The notes below the pieces were generated by a model. It made no database searches. It saw nothing but the letters and a program-made list of their open reading frames with translations, and was not told the origin of the DNA. DNA of 64,000 nucleotides, from positions 62,001-126,000 of the forward strand of contig JAEWMB010000047.1 of NCBI GenBank assembly GCA_023457255.1. Reading direction: 5' to 3'. Made by a program: the position numbers and the translations under genes. Below are positions 52,642-60,587 of the stretch, piece by piece. Position 1 is the first letter of the stretch. Each line of letters opens with the position of its first letter. The stretch comes from Bacillota bacterium. GTDB lineage: Bacteria > Bacillota > Clostridia > Lachnospirales > Lachnospiraceae.

Positions 52642-52695
52642 GCTTTACTCCATTCCTGCGCACAATTTGTGCGCCTCTAATTTGTGCCGGGGACA
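52642..52695 (-). repeat. 5'-UTR hairpin element before eutA
   Basis: Transcript-sense perfect stem GCGCAC-AAATT-GTGCGC (52658-52674), then AGGAATGGAGTAAAGC and the eutA ATG. CCCCGGCACAAATTAG upstream repeats the second module seen before proB. The strongest stem in the family. Confidence 0.75.
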
Positions 52696-52777
52696 ACGCA
52701 GGCAAAAAATTTATGAGATTAAAAGTTATTTTTTCAACTTTTTCTCTGTCTGTTCTAACTTCATGGATACAATGCCC

Positions 52778-53227
52778 CTAATTATCAATACGCTCATGAA
52801 TGTATTGAAATAATTCTTCAATTCCAATCTCTTCTACGGTATCTACATGAAAGATTTTTTTTGCTCCGGCTTGCCTTAATTCCAGCTCTACTCGCATAAT
52901 ATCCTCATTGGAATCTGCTAAAGTAACTTTCGTTACAATTCCAATGATTTCTTTCGCAAAAGTTCCGGCAAATGCGGGAGGGATATAATTGTCTCTTACC
53001 GTCGGGTCCCCTAGTATTGCAATCAGTTTAGCGTCCACCGCAGTCATAATAAGAGCCCGATAGAAATTGCGATTCTCCATATATTCCCCGGGGGTATCAA
53101 TTGCATTATGATAGAGTTCAACCGATTGTGTTTTCTTATATTTTAGTTCCAGCGTATCCAGCTTCTGGCACAATGTTGTTTTCCCGCTTCCGGTTCTGCC
53201 CATAAATATTATTTTTCCGCTGCCCAT
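52778..53227 (-). CDS. eutP: EutP/PduV-family P-loop GTPase-like protein
   Basis: A 149-residue small P-loop protein of the EutP/PduV family. Walker A is MGRTGSGKTTLCQKLD and the G3-like segment is AIDTPGEYMENRNFYRALIM. Relatives bind shells or act as acetate kinases; the role here is unproven. The frame opens at 53254, but TTGAGGTTAAG points to the ATG at 53227. Follows eutS. Confidence 0.9.
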   Translation of the reverse strand: MGSGKIIFMGRTGSGKTTLCQKLDTLELKYKKTQSVELYHNAIDTPGEYMENRNFYRALIMTAVDAKLIAILGDPTVRDNYIPPAFAGTFAKEIIGIVTKVTLADSNEDIMRVELELRQAGAKKIFHVDTVEEIGIEELFQYIHERIDN

Positions 53228-53298
53228 CTTAACCTCAATTTCCGCACAACCCATAGTCTAAAACTAAGTTCTTCTGCCACCCTTCTCTTTCGCTGATG

Positions 53299-53652
53299 TT
53301 ACGTCCTTGTAATTGCCGCAGGAGTAAATAAAAGATGTCCGGATAGAACTGACACTACATCTCGAATTGCTGCTTCCACCGAACTAACATCACCGGTTAT
53401 CACTAATGCTCCGCTAAAACGGTCTATGAACCCAAGCCTTACATCAGAAGCTTTCGTAGCGACATCCGCCGCAATGATTGCCCCTTCACTAGGCGTTATC
53501 GTCATAATCCCGATTGCATTGATCTCGTCTGAAATCAGTCCCAGTTTTTGATAAATTTCCTCCGTGGGGTTCGCAATAATATGCGCGAGTGTAATCTGTT
53601 TACCAGGTACGAACTCTTGAATAATTCTTTGCTTTTCATCAATTTGTATCAT
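53299..53652 (-). CDS. eutS: circularly permuted BMC shell protein EutS
   Basis: A 117-residue PduU/EutS-type hexamer with an N-terminal beta-barrel strand (IIQEFVPGKQITLAHIIANP) and a permuted BMC domain (AIGIMTITPSEGAIIAADVA, LGFIDRFSGALVITGDVSSV). Such tiles have capped pores and may anchor cargo. Second gene of the operon, 24 bp after eutG. Confidence 0.95.
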   Translation of the reverse strand: MIQIDEKQRIIQEFVPGKQITLAHIIANPTEEIYQKLGLISDEINAIGIMTITPSEGAIIAADVATKASDVRLGFIDRFSGALVITGDVSSVEAAIRDVVSVLSGHLLFTPAAITRT

Positions 53653-53676
53653 TATCTCTCACCACCGTTTCCTGCT

Positions 53677-54807
53677 TTATGAGATCTTATGAATGATTTC
53701 AGAAATATCTGAAATACTGGCAGCCCGTGGATTGGTTAGAATACAAGCATCATTTAATGTACCTTCCGCAATAGCTTTCTTTTCTTTTAAAATAACCTCT
53801 GTGCTGATGTCACATTCCTTAAGTTTGGTTGGCATTTTCATTCGCTGCATCAGCCTGGAAATCTCACCGATTAAATTTTTCACGCTTAACCTAACGGTGC
53901 TGCCGGAAACACCAATCAATTTTGCAATCTTTGCATACTTTACTGCTGCATCCGAGTAATCCTTCGGTGTAAATCCGGTAATGTTACTGTTAAATTCAAT
54001 AATATGCGGCACAAGGATTGCATTTATTCTTCCATGAGGGATATGAAGCTTTCCACCAATGTTGTGTGCAATTGCGTGATTTAAGCCAAGGGAAGCAAGG
54101 TTAAATGAGATTCCGGCAAGACAAGAAGCATTATGCATTCTTTCTTTTGCTTCCATATCTTCCGAACTCTCATAAGACCGTAAGAGAAATTGAAATAGCA
54201 GGGAAATCGCTTTTTCCGCAAATGCATCCGAAAAATCTGTTGCTTTTGTAGAAACATAAGCTTCCAGTGCATGAGTTAACACGTCCATCCCGGTATCTGC
54301 CACGATTGCAGCAGGAACAGATTTCACAAGATCCGGCTCCAGTATCGCAATATCCGGAATTAAAGCATCGGATACCAGCGGATACTTAATCCCTTTCCCT
54401 ATATCTGTAATCACTGCAAAAGAGGTTACTTCAGAACCTGTTCCGCTGGTTGTTGGAATTGCAATAAATTGCATTTTATTAAGCTTTCCTATTTCCTTTG
54501 AAAAATGCATGATTGCCTTCGCCGCATCAATTGCAGAACCACCACCCACTGCAGCCACAGCATCGGGCTGAAAGGCAGTGACCTCACTGATTCCTCTCAC
54601 CACAAGCTCCATTGGCGGGTCTGGTACAATGTCGCTAAAAACTTTATATGACCCCTCCTTTAAATATTTCGTGATGGAATCAATCATTCCGGACTTTATC
54701 ATAAATGGGTCGGTTACGATAAAAATTTTCTTTTGTCCCAGGGTTTGCAAATATAGCAAAGCTTCCTGTCCAAATATAACTTTCGTTTTTAATTCGAATG
54801 TGTTCAT
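53677..54807 (-). CDS. eutG: iron-dependent alcohol dehydrogenase EutG
   Basis: A 376-residue group III alcohol dehydrogenase reducing acetaldehyde to ethanol and recycling NAD for EutE. Coenzyme motif VAAVGGGSAIDAAKAIMHFS; metal region NHAIAHNIGGKLHIPHGRIN, with the further His in the TSGTGSEVTSFAVI-to-C-terminal domain. No targeting helix is evident. First gene of the eut operon; AAGGTGAT precedes the ATG. The 160-bp region upstream, up to the terminator at 54967, must contain the operon promoter; I see no cobalamin riboswitch or clear ANTAR target there. Confidence 0.92.
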   Translation of the reverse strand: MNTFELKTKVIFGQEALLYLQTLGQKKIFIVTDPFMIKSGMIDSITKYLKEGSYKVFSDIVPDPPMELVVRGISEVTAFQPDAVAAVGGGSAIDAAKAIMHFSKEIGKLNKMQFIAIPTTSGTGSEVTSFAVITDIGKGIKYPLVSDALIPDIAILEPDLVKSVPAAIVADTGMDVLTHALEAYVSTKATDFSDAFAEKAISLLFQFLLRSYESSEDMEAKERMHNASCLAGISFNLASLGLNHAIAHNIGGKLHIPHGRINAILVPHIIEFNSNITGFTPKDYSDAAVKYAKIAKLIGVSGSTVRLSVKNLIGEISRLMQRMKMPTKLKECDISTEVILKEKKAIAEGTLNDACILTNPRAASISDISEIIHKIS

Positions 54808-54966
54808 TTGTCATCACCTTTTTTAAGTTCCACAGTTACCCAAATATAGTATGTATTTTTAAAATAACTATACTTCATCTGAAAAAGTCTTTAACAAAAG
54901 AAGCTTAACGGTGCAGCTATCGCAATATTCTCTTGGAAACTCTATGACATCTTCGATTTAAGCGAA

Positions 54967-55040
54967 CCAAAATAGACCCTGTAAATTAGATCAGCTAAAG
55001 AAATAAAATCTCTTTTAACTTTTAATTTACAGGGTCTATT
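54967..55040 (-). terminator. terminator of the ABC importer operon
   Basis: Long stem AATAGACCCTGTAAATTA with its near-perfect complement (55023-55040) and an inner AAAGA/TCTTT pair; TTTTGG follows in the minus sense. It insulates the eut operon. Confidence 0.8.
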
Positions 55041-55071
55041 ATTTTACTATACTTTCTATAAATGAAACCTT

Positions 55072-56832
55072 TTATTTAGAGCGGCTATACATTTCATTAT
55101 ATAAATCTACCAATTTATCGCTGTTTAAGTTCTTGCAGCTTGTTACATAAGCATCCCAATCGTCTGTGATACTCATCTGACCGGTTACAAACTTAAGTGT
55201 CCATGCGTTAACATTGTCGATTAGAGGAGTCTTCCAAAGATTAATTTGTTCATTTTCATCTTCCGTTGACGAGAAGGATGGATTTAATGGTCTGATTGCT
55301 CTATTATCTGCAACCCTCGCGTAGTAATCCTGCATAACAGGTGTAAAGTTATCAGTCAACTGTTCATTATTACCGCCATACCAGAAGTTACCGCCTGCAT
55401 ATCCAAGTTCAAGTCTTAAATCCTTTTGCTTTGTTTCATCCGTTGCAGCAATACCAAGACCGCCGCAGAACCAATTATCAGTCAAAGCTTTTACTTTAAG
55501 GCCGGTTGCTTCATCGGTTACGTAATTCCAATGCTCTCCCTCAACACCCCATTTTGCAAGTGTCTTACCGGCATCGGAGTACCATAACCAGTCAACAAAA
55601 CGAAGCATCTTAATAAAATCATCTTCGCCAAGTTCCTTTAAAGCCTTGCTGGCAATCATAACACCACTTTCAAGACGTGAGTTTTCAGAAGTATATTCAT
55701 TATTTCCTCTAGGATACACCGTTAAATATGTTTCGTAATTTCCTGCTCCCAAGCCTTCATCCAAACCTTGCAGCCATGCTGTGTACTGGGAACGGTTAAC
55801 ACTGATAATCACAGTCTCACCACGATAGAATTTATTATTTGCCGTAACATCATCCTGTGTAAATGTTTCCGGGTCTAAGATACCGCCGGCGATAAATTTG
55901 TTAGCAACTGTTACAAATTCTTTGTAGTCTTCTGAGGTTGAGGCAAAATACCACTTATCTGTTTCGGCATCATATTGCATACCATTTCCAATTGCCCAAC
56001 CGGAAGGTACATCATAGGAAGCACCGATTAGCTTAAGAAGGTTACCGCCGTTTCCTTGACCGGACTCATTACCGCACCATAAATCAGACCAGATATAATC
56101 ACTTTCTTTACACATACCTTTGCTTACCATGTATGCCTTAACACCAACTAAAATATCATACAATTCATCCCAGGTCCAATCATTTTCCAAGGTTGAAACA
56201 TCATATCCGGCTGCTTTAAAGATATCATCACGAATTAAGAACGTATAATCCTGCAAAGCACTTTCTTTCATACCAGGAAGACGATAGTACTTGCCGTCTG
56301 CACGAACAATTGTCTTAACATCGGCTTCCATATTGTATTTTGTATAGAAATCCTGATAGTTAGGCATATATTGCACCCAATCCGATACTGCCACTACAGC
56401 TCCACCATCAACAAATGCCGATTCATCATAAGTTTTTGGAATGATATATGCCGATTCTCCTCCGTTGATCATAAGAGCTTTTTTGTTATCATAATCACCG
56501 CTATCAATTTTTGTAATGTCCAAAGTAACGTTTGTTAATTCTTTGATCTTAGCAAATAAACCTTCTGTTTCCCATCGCTCTACCATTGGATACCAACTGG
56601 CATCACTAAAGAACATCGAATAGGTAACCGGCTCATCGGAATGGAATGTTTTGTTTAAACCAAAATCATAACCTAACTTTTCTTCTGCCTGAGCTTGTGT
56701 AGCCACTGGTGCCTTTGTTGCAGCGGGTTCATTCGTATTATTGCTATTAGACTCTTTACCCTTGCTGCCGCACGCAGCCAATGATAATATCATGGCTGCA
56801 CATAAAACTAAACTAAGAACCTTTTTCTTCAT
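55072..56832 (-). CDS. ABC transporter sugar-binding lipoprotein (LplA-type)
   Basis: A 586-residue extracellular solute-binding protein. Signal peptide with lipobox SLAACGSKG at about residue 22, an Asn/Thr/Ala-rich linker, then the binding fold (YSMFFSDASWYPMVERW; YRLPGMKESALQDYTFLIRD). Its size fits the large LplA-like receptors for oligosaccharides. It is translated after two permease genes; no ATPase gene is present, so a shared MsmK-type ATPase is likely. Confidence 0.88.
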   Translation of the reverse strand: MKKKVLSLVLCAAMILSLAACGSKGKESNSNNTNEPAATKAPVATQAQAEEKLGYDFGLNKTFHSDEPVTYSMFFSDASWYPMVERWETEGLFAKIKELTNVTLDITKIDSGDYDNKKALMINGGESAYIIPKTYDESAFVDGGAVVAVSDWVQYMPNYQDFYTKYNMEADVKTIVRADGKYYRLPGMKESALQDYTFLIRDDIFKAAGYDVSTLENDWTWDELYDILVGVKAYMVSKGMCKESDYIWSDLWCGNESGQGNGGNLLKLIGASYDVPSGWAIGNGMQYDAETDKWYFASTSEDYKEFVTVANKFIAGGILDPETFTQDDVTANNKFYRGETVIISVNRSQYTAWLQGLDEGLGAGNYETYLTVYPRGNNEYTSENSRLESGVMIASKALKELGEDDFIKMLRFVDWLWYSDAGKTLAKWGVEGEHWNYVTDEATGLKVKALTDNWFCGGLGIAATDETKQKDLRLELGYAGGNFWYGGNNEQLTDNFTPVMQDYYARVADNRAIRPLNPSFSSTEDENEQINLWKTPLIDNVNAWTLKFVTGQMSITDDWDAYVTSCKNLNSDKLVDLYNEMYSRSK

Positions 56833-56918
56833 AGTTTCCTCCCATAATAGATTTGTTGATTTCTATACTAACTTTCTTTCGAAAGGAAGTACCTCGATAT
56901 AAGCCTGCCTGCTCGTTT

Positions 56919-57839
56919 CTACTCCTTAACACCACCTAACATCATTCCCTGTACAAAATACTTTTGAATAAACGGATAGACACAAATGATTGGTACCGCC
57001 ATTAATACCATGCAACATGATTTGATATTCGCAGCAATTTGCATAGTTTCGGCATTTGCTGCACCAGGATTTGCCGACGTTGATGTTCCGATGATAATTT
57101 GTCTCAGATAATAAGCAACCGGCCATTTTTCTCTGTCATCCAAATATAAAAATGCCGTAAACCAATTGCTCCAATAACCAGACATATAGAACAATGTCAT
57201 AGTTGCCATGATTGGTTTTGACAGCGGTAATACAATCTTAAAGAACACACCAAATTTGGATAGTCCATCGATTTCTCCTGCTTCTTCCAGTTCTTGCGGT
57301 ACATTCGCAAAAAACGATCTCATTAAAAGCACATAGTAGGTTCCAATGAGACCCGGAAGAATAAAGGCCGCCATGGTATTTCGAATTCCAAGCTTATTAA
57401 TCAATACGTAATTCGGTATCATCCCGCCGCCAAAGTACATCGTAAAAATAATAAATGGTCCGAAAAACTTATTTAATCTAAGATGAGGCTTCGATAAAGG
57501 ATATGCCAGTATAGAGGAAGTAAAGAGGGATCCTATGGTTCCTATCACCGCATAAATAACTGTATTTAAGTAGTATCGCTGAAAATCCCCTTTTGCAAAT
57601 ACCGACTTATATGTAACAAGATTAAAATCTACCGGAACTATGCTAACTTGCCCTTTTATAATCGCAGCTTCTGAAGAAAACGATTGCGCGACCAAATAAA
57701 GAAATGGATATAAAGTTGCTACTGATATTATAATTAGTAGGATTGTGTTAAAAACTTTAAATACTTTATAACTTGTGGATTCTTTTATTTTAGAAGGAAC
57801 GTAATTCTCCTTATTCTTTGCACCAACTAACACTGACAT
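56919..57839 (-). CDS. ABC sugar permease (LplC/YtcP-type)
   Basis: A 306-residue CUT1 inner-membrane permease with six helices. The coupling EAA loop is ELEEAGEIDGLSKFGVFFKI followed by VLPLSKPIMATM. The end QKYFVQGMMLGGVKE is characteristic of the LplC group. The frame opens at 57860, but AATAGGAGGTAGCGGG indicates the ATG at 57839, 14 bases after the upstream permease stop. Confidence 0.92.
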   Translation of the reverse strand: MSVLVGAKNKENYVPSKIKESTSYKVFKVFNTILLIIISVATLYPFLYLVAQSFSSEAAIIKGQVSIVPVDFNLVTYKSVFAKGDFQRYYLNTVIYAVIGTIGSLFTSSILAYPLSKPHLRLNKFFGPFIIFTMYFGGGMIPNYVLINKLGIRNTMAAFILPGLIGTYYVLLMRSFFANVPQELEEAGEIDGLSKFGVFFKIVLPLSKPIMATMTLFYMSGYWSNWFTAFLYLDDREKWPVAYYLRQIIIGTSTSANPGAANAETMQIAANIKSCCMVLMAVPIICVYPFIQKYFVQGMMLGGVKE

Positions 57840-57853
57840 CCCGCTACCTCCTA

Positions 57854-58801
57854 TTACCAAAGTCCACTTTCAGTGGTTTTCCTTGCTATGATATTCGCTG
57901 ACACAAGAAGTACCAAATTAATGATACCCTCAAATAAACCAACTGCAGTAGCATAACTATAGTTACCAGAACCAACACCCATTCGATAAACGTAGGTCGA
58001 GACAATATCAGAGGTTTCATATGTCATTGGATTATAAAGTAAAAATACCTTTTCAAATGCTCCCCCCGAACCAACTAACCCGCCAATATCCAAAATTAAC
58101 AAGGTTGTTATGGTTGGCAGGATACACGGCAATGTAATATGCCATACCCTTTTAAAACGATTTGCTCCGTCTACAGTAGCAGCTTCATAAAGACTTGGAC
58201 TTATCCCGGCGATAGCAGCTAAATAAAGTATGGTACCCCACCCAAGCCCCTGCCAGATTCCGGAGCCGACAAAGATGGTTGGAAACCATTCCGGCAAGGA
58301 AATAAACGGAATCGTTTCTTTTCCCAGCGCCGCCAAAAGCGCATTAATTGGTCCATTCGTAGAAAGTAATTCTTTTACCATACCGGCTACAATAACCATG
58401 GAAATAAAGTGTGGTAAGTAAGATACTGTTTGAACAAATTTCTTCCACGGAAGACACCGTATCTCATTGAGAAGTAAAGCAAAAACTAAAGTTGCAGGAA
58501 AACGTATTAATAAATAGGAAAAATTTAAGATTAACGTATTTTTAAATGCCCGCCAAAAACTTTGATCCGCTAAAAACTGTTTGAAATACTTTAATGCACT
58601 CCACTCATCTCCAAAGATACTGCTGCCTGCCCGATACCTGCGAAATGCTATGATGTTACCAAACATGGGAATATACCGAAATATCACATAGTACACAATC
58701 GGTATCACCAGAAATGCATATAGATGCCAATTACGCTTTATATGCCTTAAGAGCGGTTCCTGTTTTGCCTTTTTTGTCTTAGATGCTTGCTCTTTTTTCA
58801 T
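57854..58801 (-). CDS. ABC sugar permease (LplB-type)
   Basis: A 315-residue CUT1 permease, first gene of the importer operon. The N-terminus is basic (KKEQASKTKKAKQEPLLRHI), helices follow from about residue 30, and the EAA loop is LYEAATVDGANRFKRVWHIT followed by LPCILPTI. Pairs with the LplC-type protein to form the channel. Substrate is probably an oligosaccharide; GGAGGAGAAATG site before the ATG. Confidence 0.92.
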   Translation of the reverse strand: MKKEQASKTKKAKQEPLLRHIKRNWHLYAFLVIPIVYYVIFRYIPMFGNIIAFRRYRAGSSIFGDEWSALKYFKQFLADQSFWRAFKNTLILNFSYLLIRFPATLVFALLLNEIRCLPWKKFVQTVSYLPHFISMVIVAGMVKELLSTNGPINALLAALGKETIPFISLPEWFPTIFVGSGIWQGLGWGTILYLAAIAGISPSLYEAATVDGANRFKRVWHITLPCILPTITTLLILDIGGLVGSGGAFEKVFLLYNPMTYETSDIVSTYVYRMGVGSGNYSYATAVGLFEGIINLVLLVSANIIARKTTESGLW

Positions 58802-59105
58802 AGAACATTTCTCCTCCCAATTGTTATTTCAATCTCCTTTGTTTATAGTATTCATTATAAATATCTTTTGCGAAACATGCTTACCATATTTTGCTTTTGA
58901 ATATTCATATATTGCTAAATTTTAAAAATATGCTTTTATTTTTTAGTTATTTTGTCACATTAATATGGTTATAAATGGTTATTGTATATTTCTATTTTTA
59001 TTTTTCTAATATTTTTCACTTCTTTTTTTGTGCAATTTATCTAATTTATATTTTTCCAAAAAATATTATTGTAAGTAATCATTTTCGTATTTGGCGAAAC
59101 TTTCT
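58802..59105. other. AT-rich upstream region of the ABC operon
   Basis: About 300 very AT-rich bases (long T and A runs, 58900-59080) that must hold the importer promoter; I could not pick a convincing -35/-10 pair. No gene seen. Confidence 0.5.
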
Positions 59106-59143
59106 AAAAAAACATCAGATCGTCCGCTATGGATAATCTGATG
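59106..59143 (-). terminator. terminator of the aldo/keto reductase gene
   Basis: Stem CATCAGAT/ATCTGATG followed in the minus sense by TTTTTTTAG, about 95 bases past the stop. Confidence 0.8.
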
Positions 59144-59237
59144 CTTTCTTATTTTAAATCTGAAATTTACTAATAAAGGTTCAAAATCTTGATTCTTAAG
59201 TTTTATCAAAATTAAAATCCAAAAGTTTTTTTAACAT

Positions 59238-60230
59238 TTATTTTAAAATCTTCTCTATCTGTTTTAATTCTTCCTCTGTAAACTTAGTATTTCCGACAAT
59301 CTTCACATTCTCTTCAATTTGTGCTGCTCTTGAAGCTCCAATTAATACACTGGTCACTTCTCCATCACGTAATATCCAGGAAAGAGCCATTTGGGCAAGG
59401 CTTTGTCCACGCTCTTTTGCTATGCCTTGTAATGCTCTGATTTGGTATAATCTTTCTTCGGTAATGTCACCTTCTTTAAGAAATCTACCATCCGTAACCA
59501 CCCTGCTGTCCTTTGGTATACCATGAAGATATCGATCTGTTAATAAGCCTTGTGCTAATGGGCAGAATGCAATGATTCCTATTCCATCTTTTCCTGCATA
59601 AGACTTTAATCCATCCTCCTCAACCGCACGATCAAATAGTGAATATTTCCGCTGATTGATGATAAACGGACATTTAAGATCACGTAGAATGTCTGCTGCT
59701 TCTTTTGTCTGTTCTTTATTATAATTCGAGATACCTACATATAATGCTTTTCCGCTTTTTATAATAGCATCCAATGCAAGCATTGTTTCTTCTAACGGTG
59801 TCTCCAGATCTGGTCTGTGGTGATAAAAAATATCTACATATTCTAACCCCATGCGTTTTAAACTCTGGTCAAGACTGGAAATCAGGTATTTTCTTGAACC
59901 CCACTCACCATATGGGCCCGGCCACATAGAATAGCCTGCCTTCGTAGAAATTACCAGCTCATCCCGGTATGGTTTTAAATCAGTTGCCAGTATCCTCCCA
60001 AAATTTTCTTCTGCACTTCCTGCTGCCGGTCCATAATTATTTGCTAAATCAAAATGTGTAATCCCATAATCAAAGGCTGTTTTACACATCTCCTTCATAT
60101 TGTCAAAACTGCCGTTGCTTCCAAAATTATGCCACAAGCCAAGAGAAACAGCCGGAAGTTTTAAACCGCTCTTCCCGCAGCGAAAATACTCCATACGATC
60201 ATAACGATATTCATTTGCTATGTAACTCAT
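59238..60230 (-). CDS. aldo/keto reductase (YghZ-like)
   Basis: A 330-residue NADPH-dependent reductase close to the L-glyceraldehyde-3-phosphate reductase / KCNAB-like group. The catalytic tetrad is visible as Asp (ITHFDLANNYG), Tyr (NNYG), Lys (VISTKAGYSMW) and His (IFYHHRPD). The C-terminal coenzyme motif is TSVLIGASRAAQIEENVK. Cytoplasmic. Its promoter has a MerR-family operator, so it is probably induced by an aldehyde or electrophile. GGAAGG ribosome site. Confidence 0.93.
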   Translation of the reverse strand: MSYIANEYRYDRMEYFRCGKSGLKLPAVSLGLWHNFGSNGSFDNMKEMCKTAFDYGITHFDLANNYGPAAGSAEENFGRILATDLKPYRDELVISTKAGYSMWPGPYGEWGSRKYLISSLDQSLKRMGLEYVDIFYHHRPDLETPLEETMLALDAIIKSGKALYVGISNYNKEQTKEAADILRDLKCPFIINQRKYSLFDRAVEEDGLKSYAGKDGIGIIAFCPLAQGLLTDRYLHGIPKDSRVVTDGRFLKEGDITEERLYQIRALQGIAKERGQSLAQMALSWILRDGEVTSVLIGASRAAQIEENVKIVGNTKFTEEELKQIEKILK

Positions 60231-60338
60231 AATTTTTACCTTCCTTCCTAAATTTAAAAATCAATCTCTTTCTATAAACTAGTAAGATATCCTTTACGTT
60301 AAAATTGATTTTTCTTTTATTTTTGACTTCTTTTCCTT

Positions 60339-60369
60339 AGTCTAAACCTTAGAGTCAACTCAAAGTCAA
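60339..60369 (-). promoter_or_regulatory. MerR-type promoter/operator of the aldo/keto reductase gene
   Basis: Minus-sense TTGACT (60364-60369), a 19-bp spacer and TAGACT (60339-60344). The spacer holds the imperfect palindrome ACTTTGAGT-TG-ACTCTAAGG. Long spacers with a central dyad are the mark of MerR activators, here most like the AdhR aldehyde-responsive type. No merR gene lies in the window. Confidence 0.75.
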
Positions 60370-60587
60370 GATTTTTTTAACCTTATCAAAATTATAAATT
60401 CTAAGTTACTGATTACAGTATCCGCTGTAAAACAAAGAAAGTACTTCAAATATGAGGAATATATGGCATTATTTGATATGCAATAAACACTTCTCTATGT
60501 TATAGTTAGCTTAATTTAAAGATAATAGCGCACAAATTTATAGAGTACCATTGTTTTACGATTCGAATTAGAAGGAGGAGATTTTCC

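Noticed and set aside
54808..54966. Cobalamin riboswitch before the eut operon
   Set aside because: Only about 160 bases with no B12-box (GCCACTG) on the minus sense.
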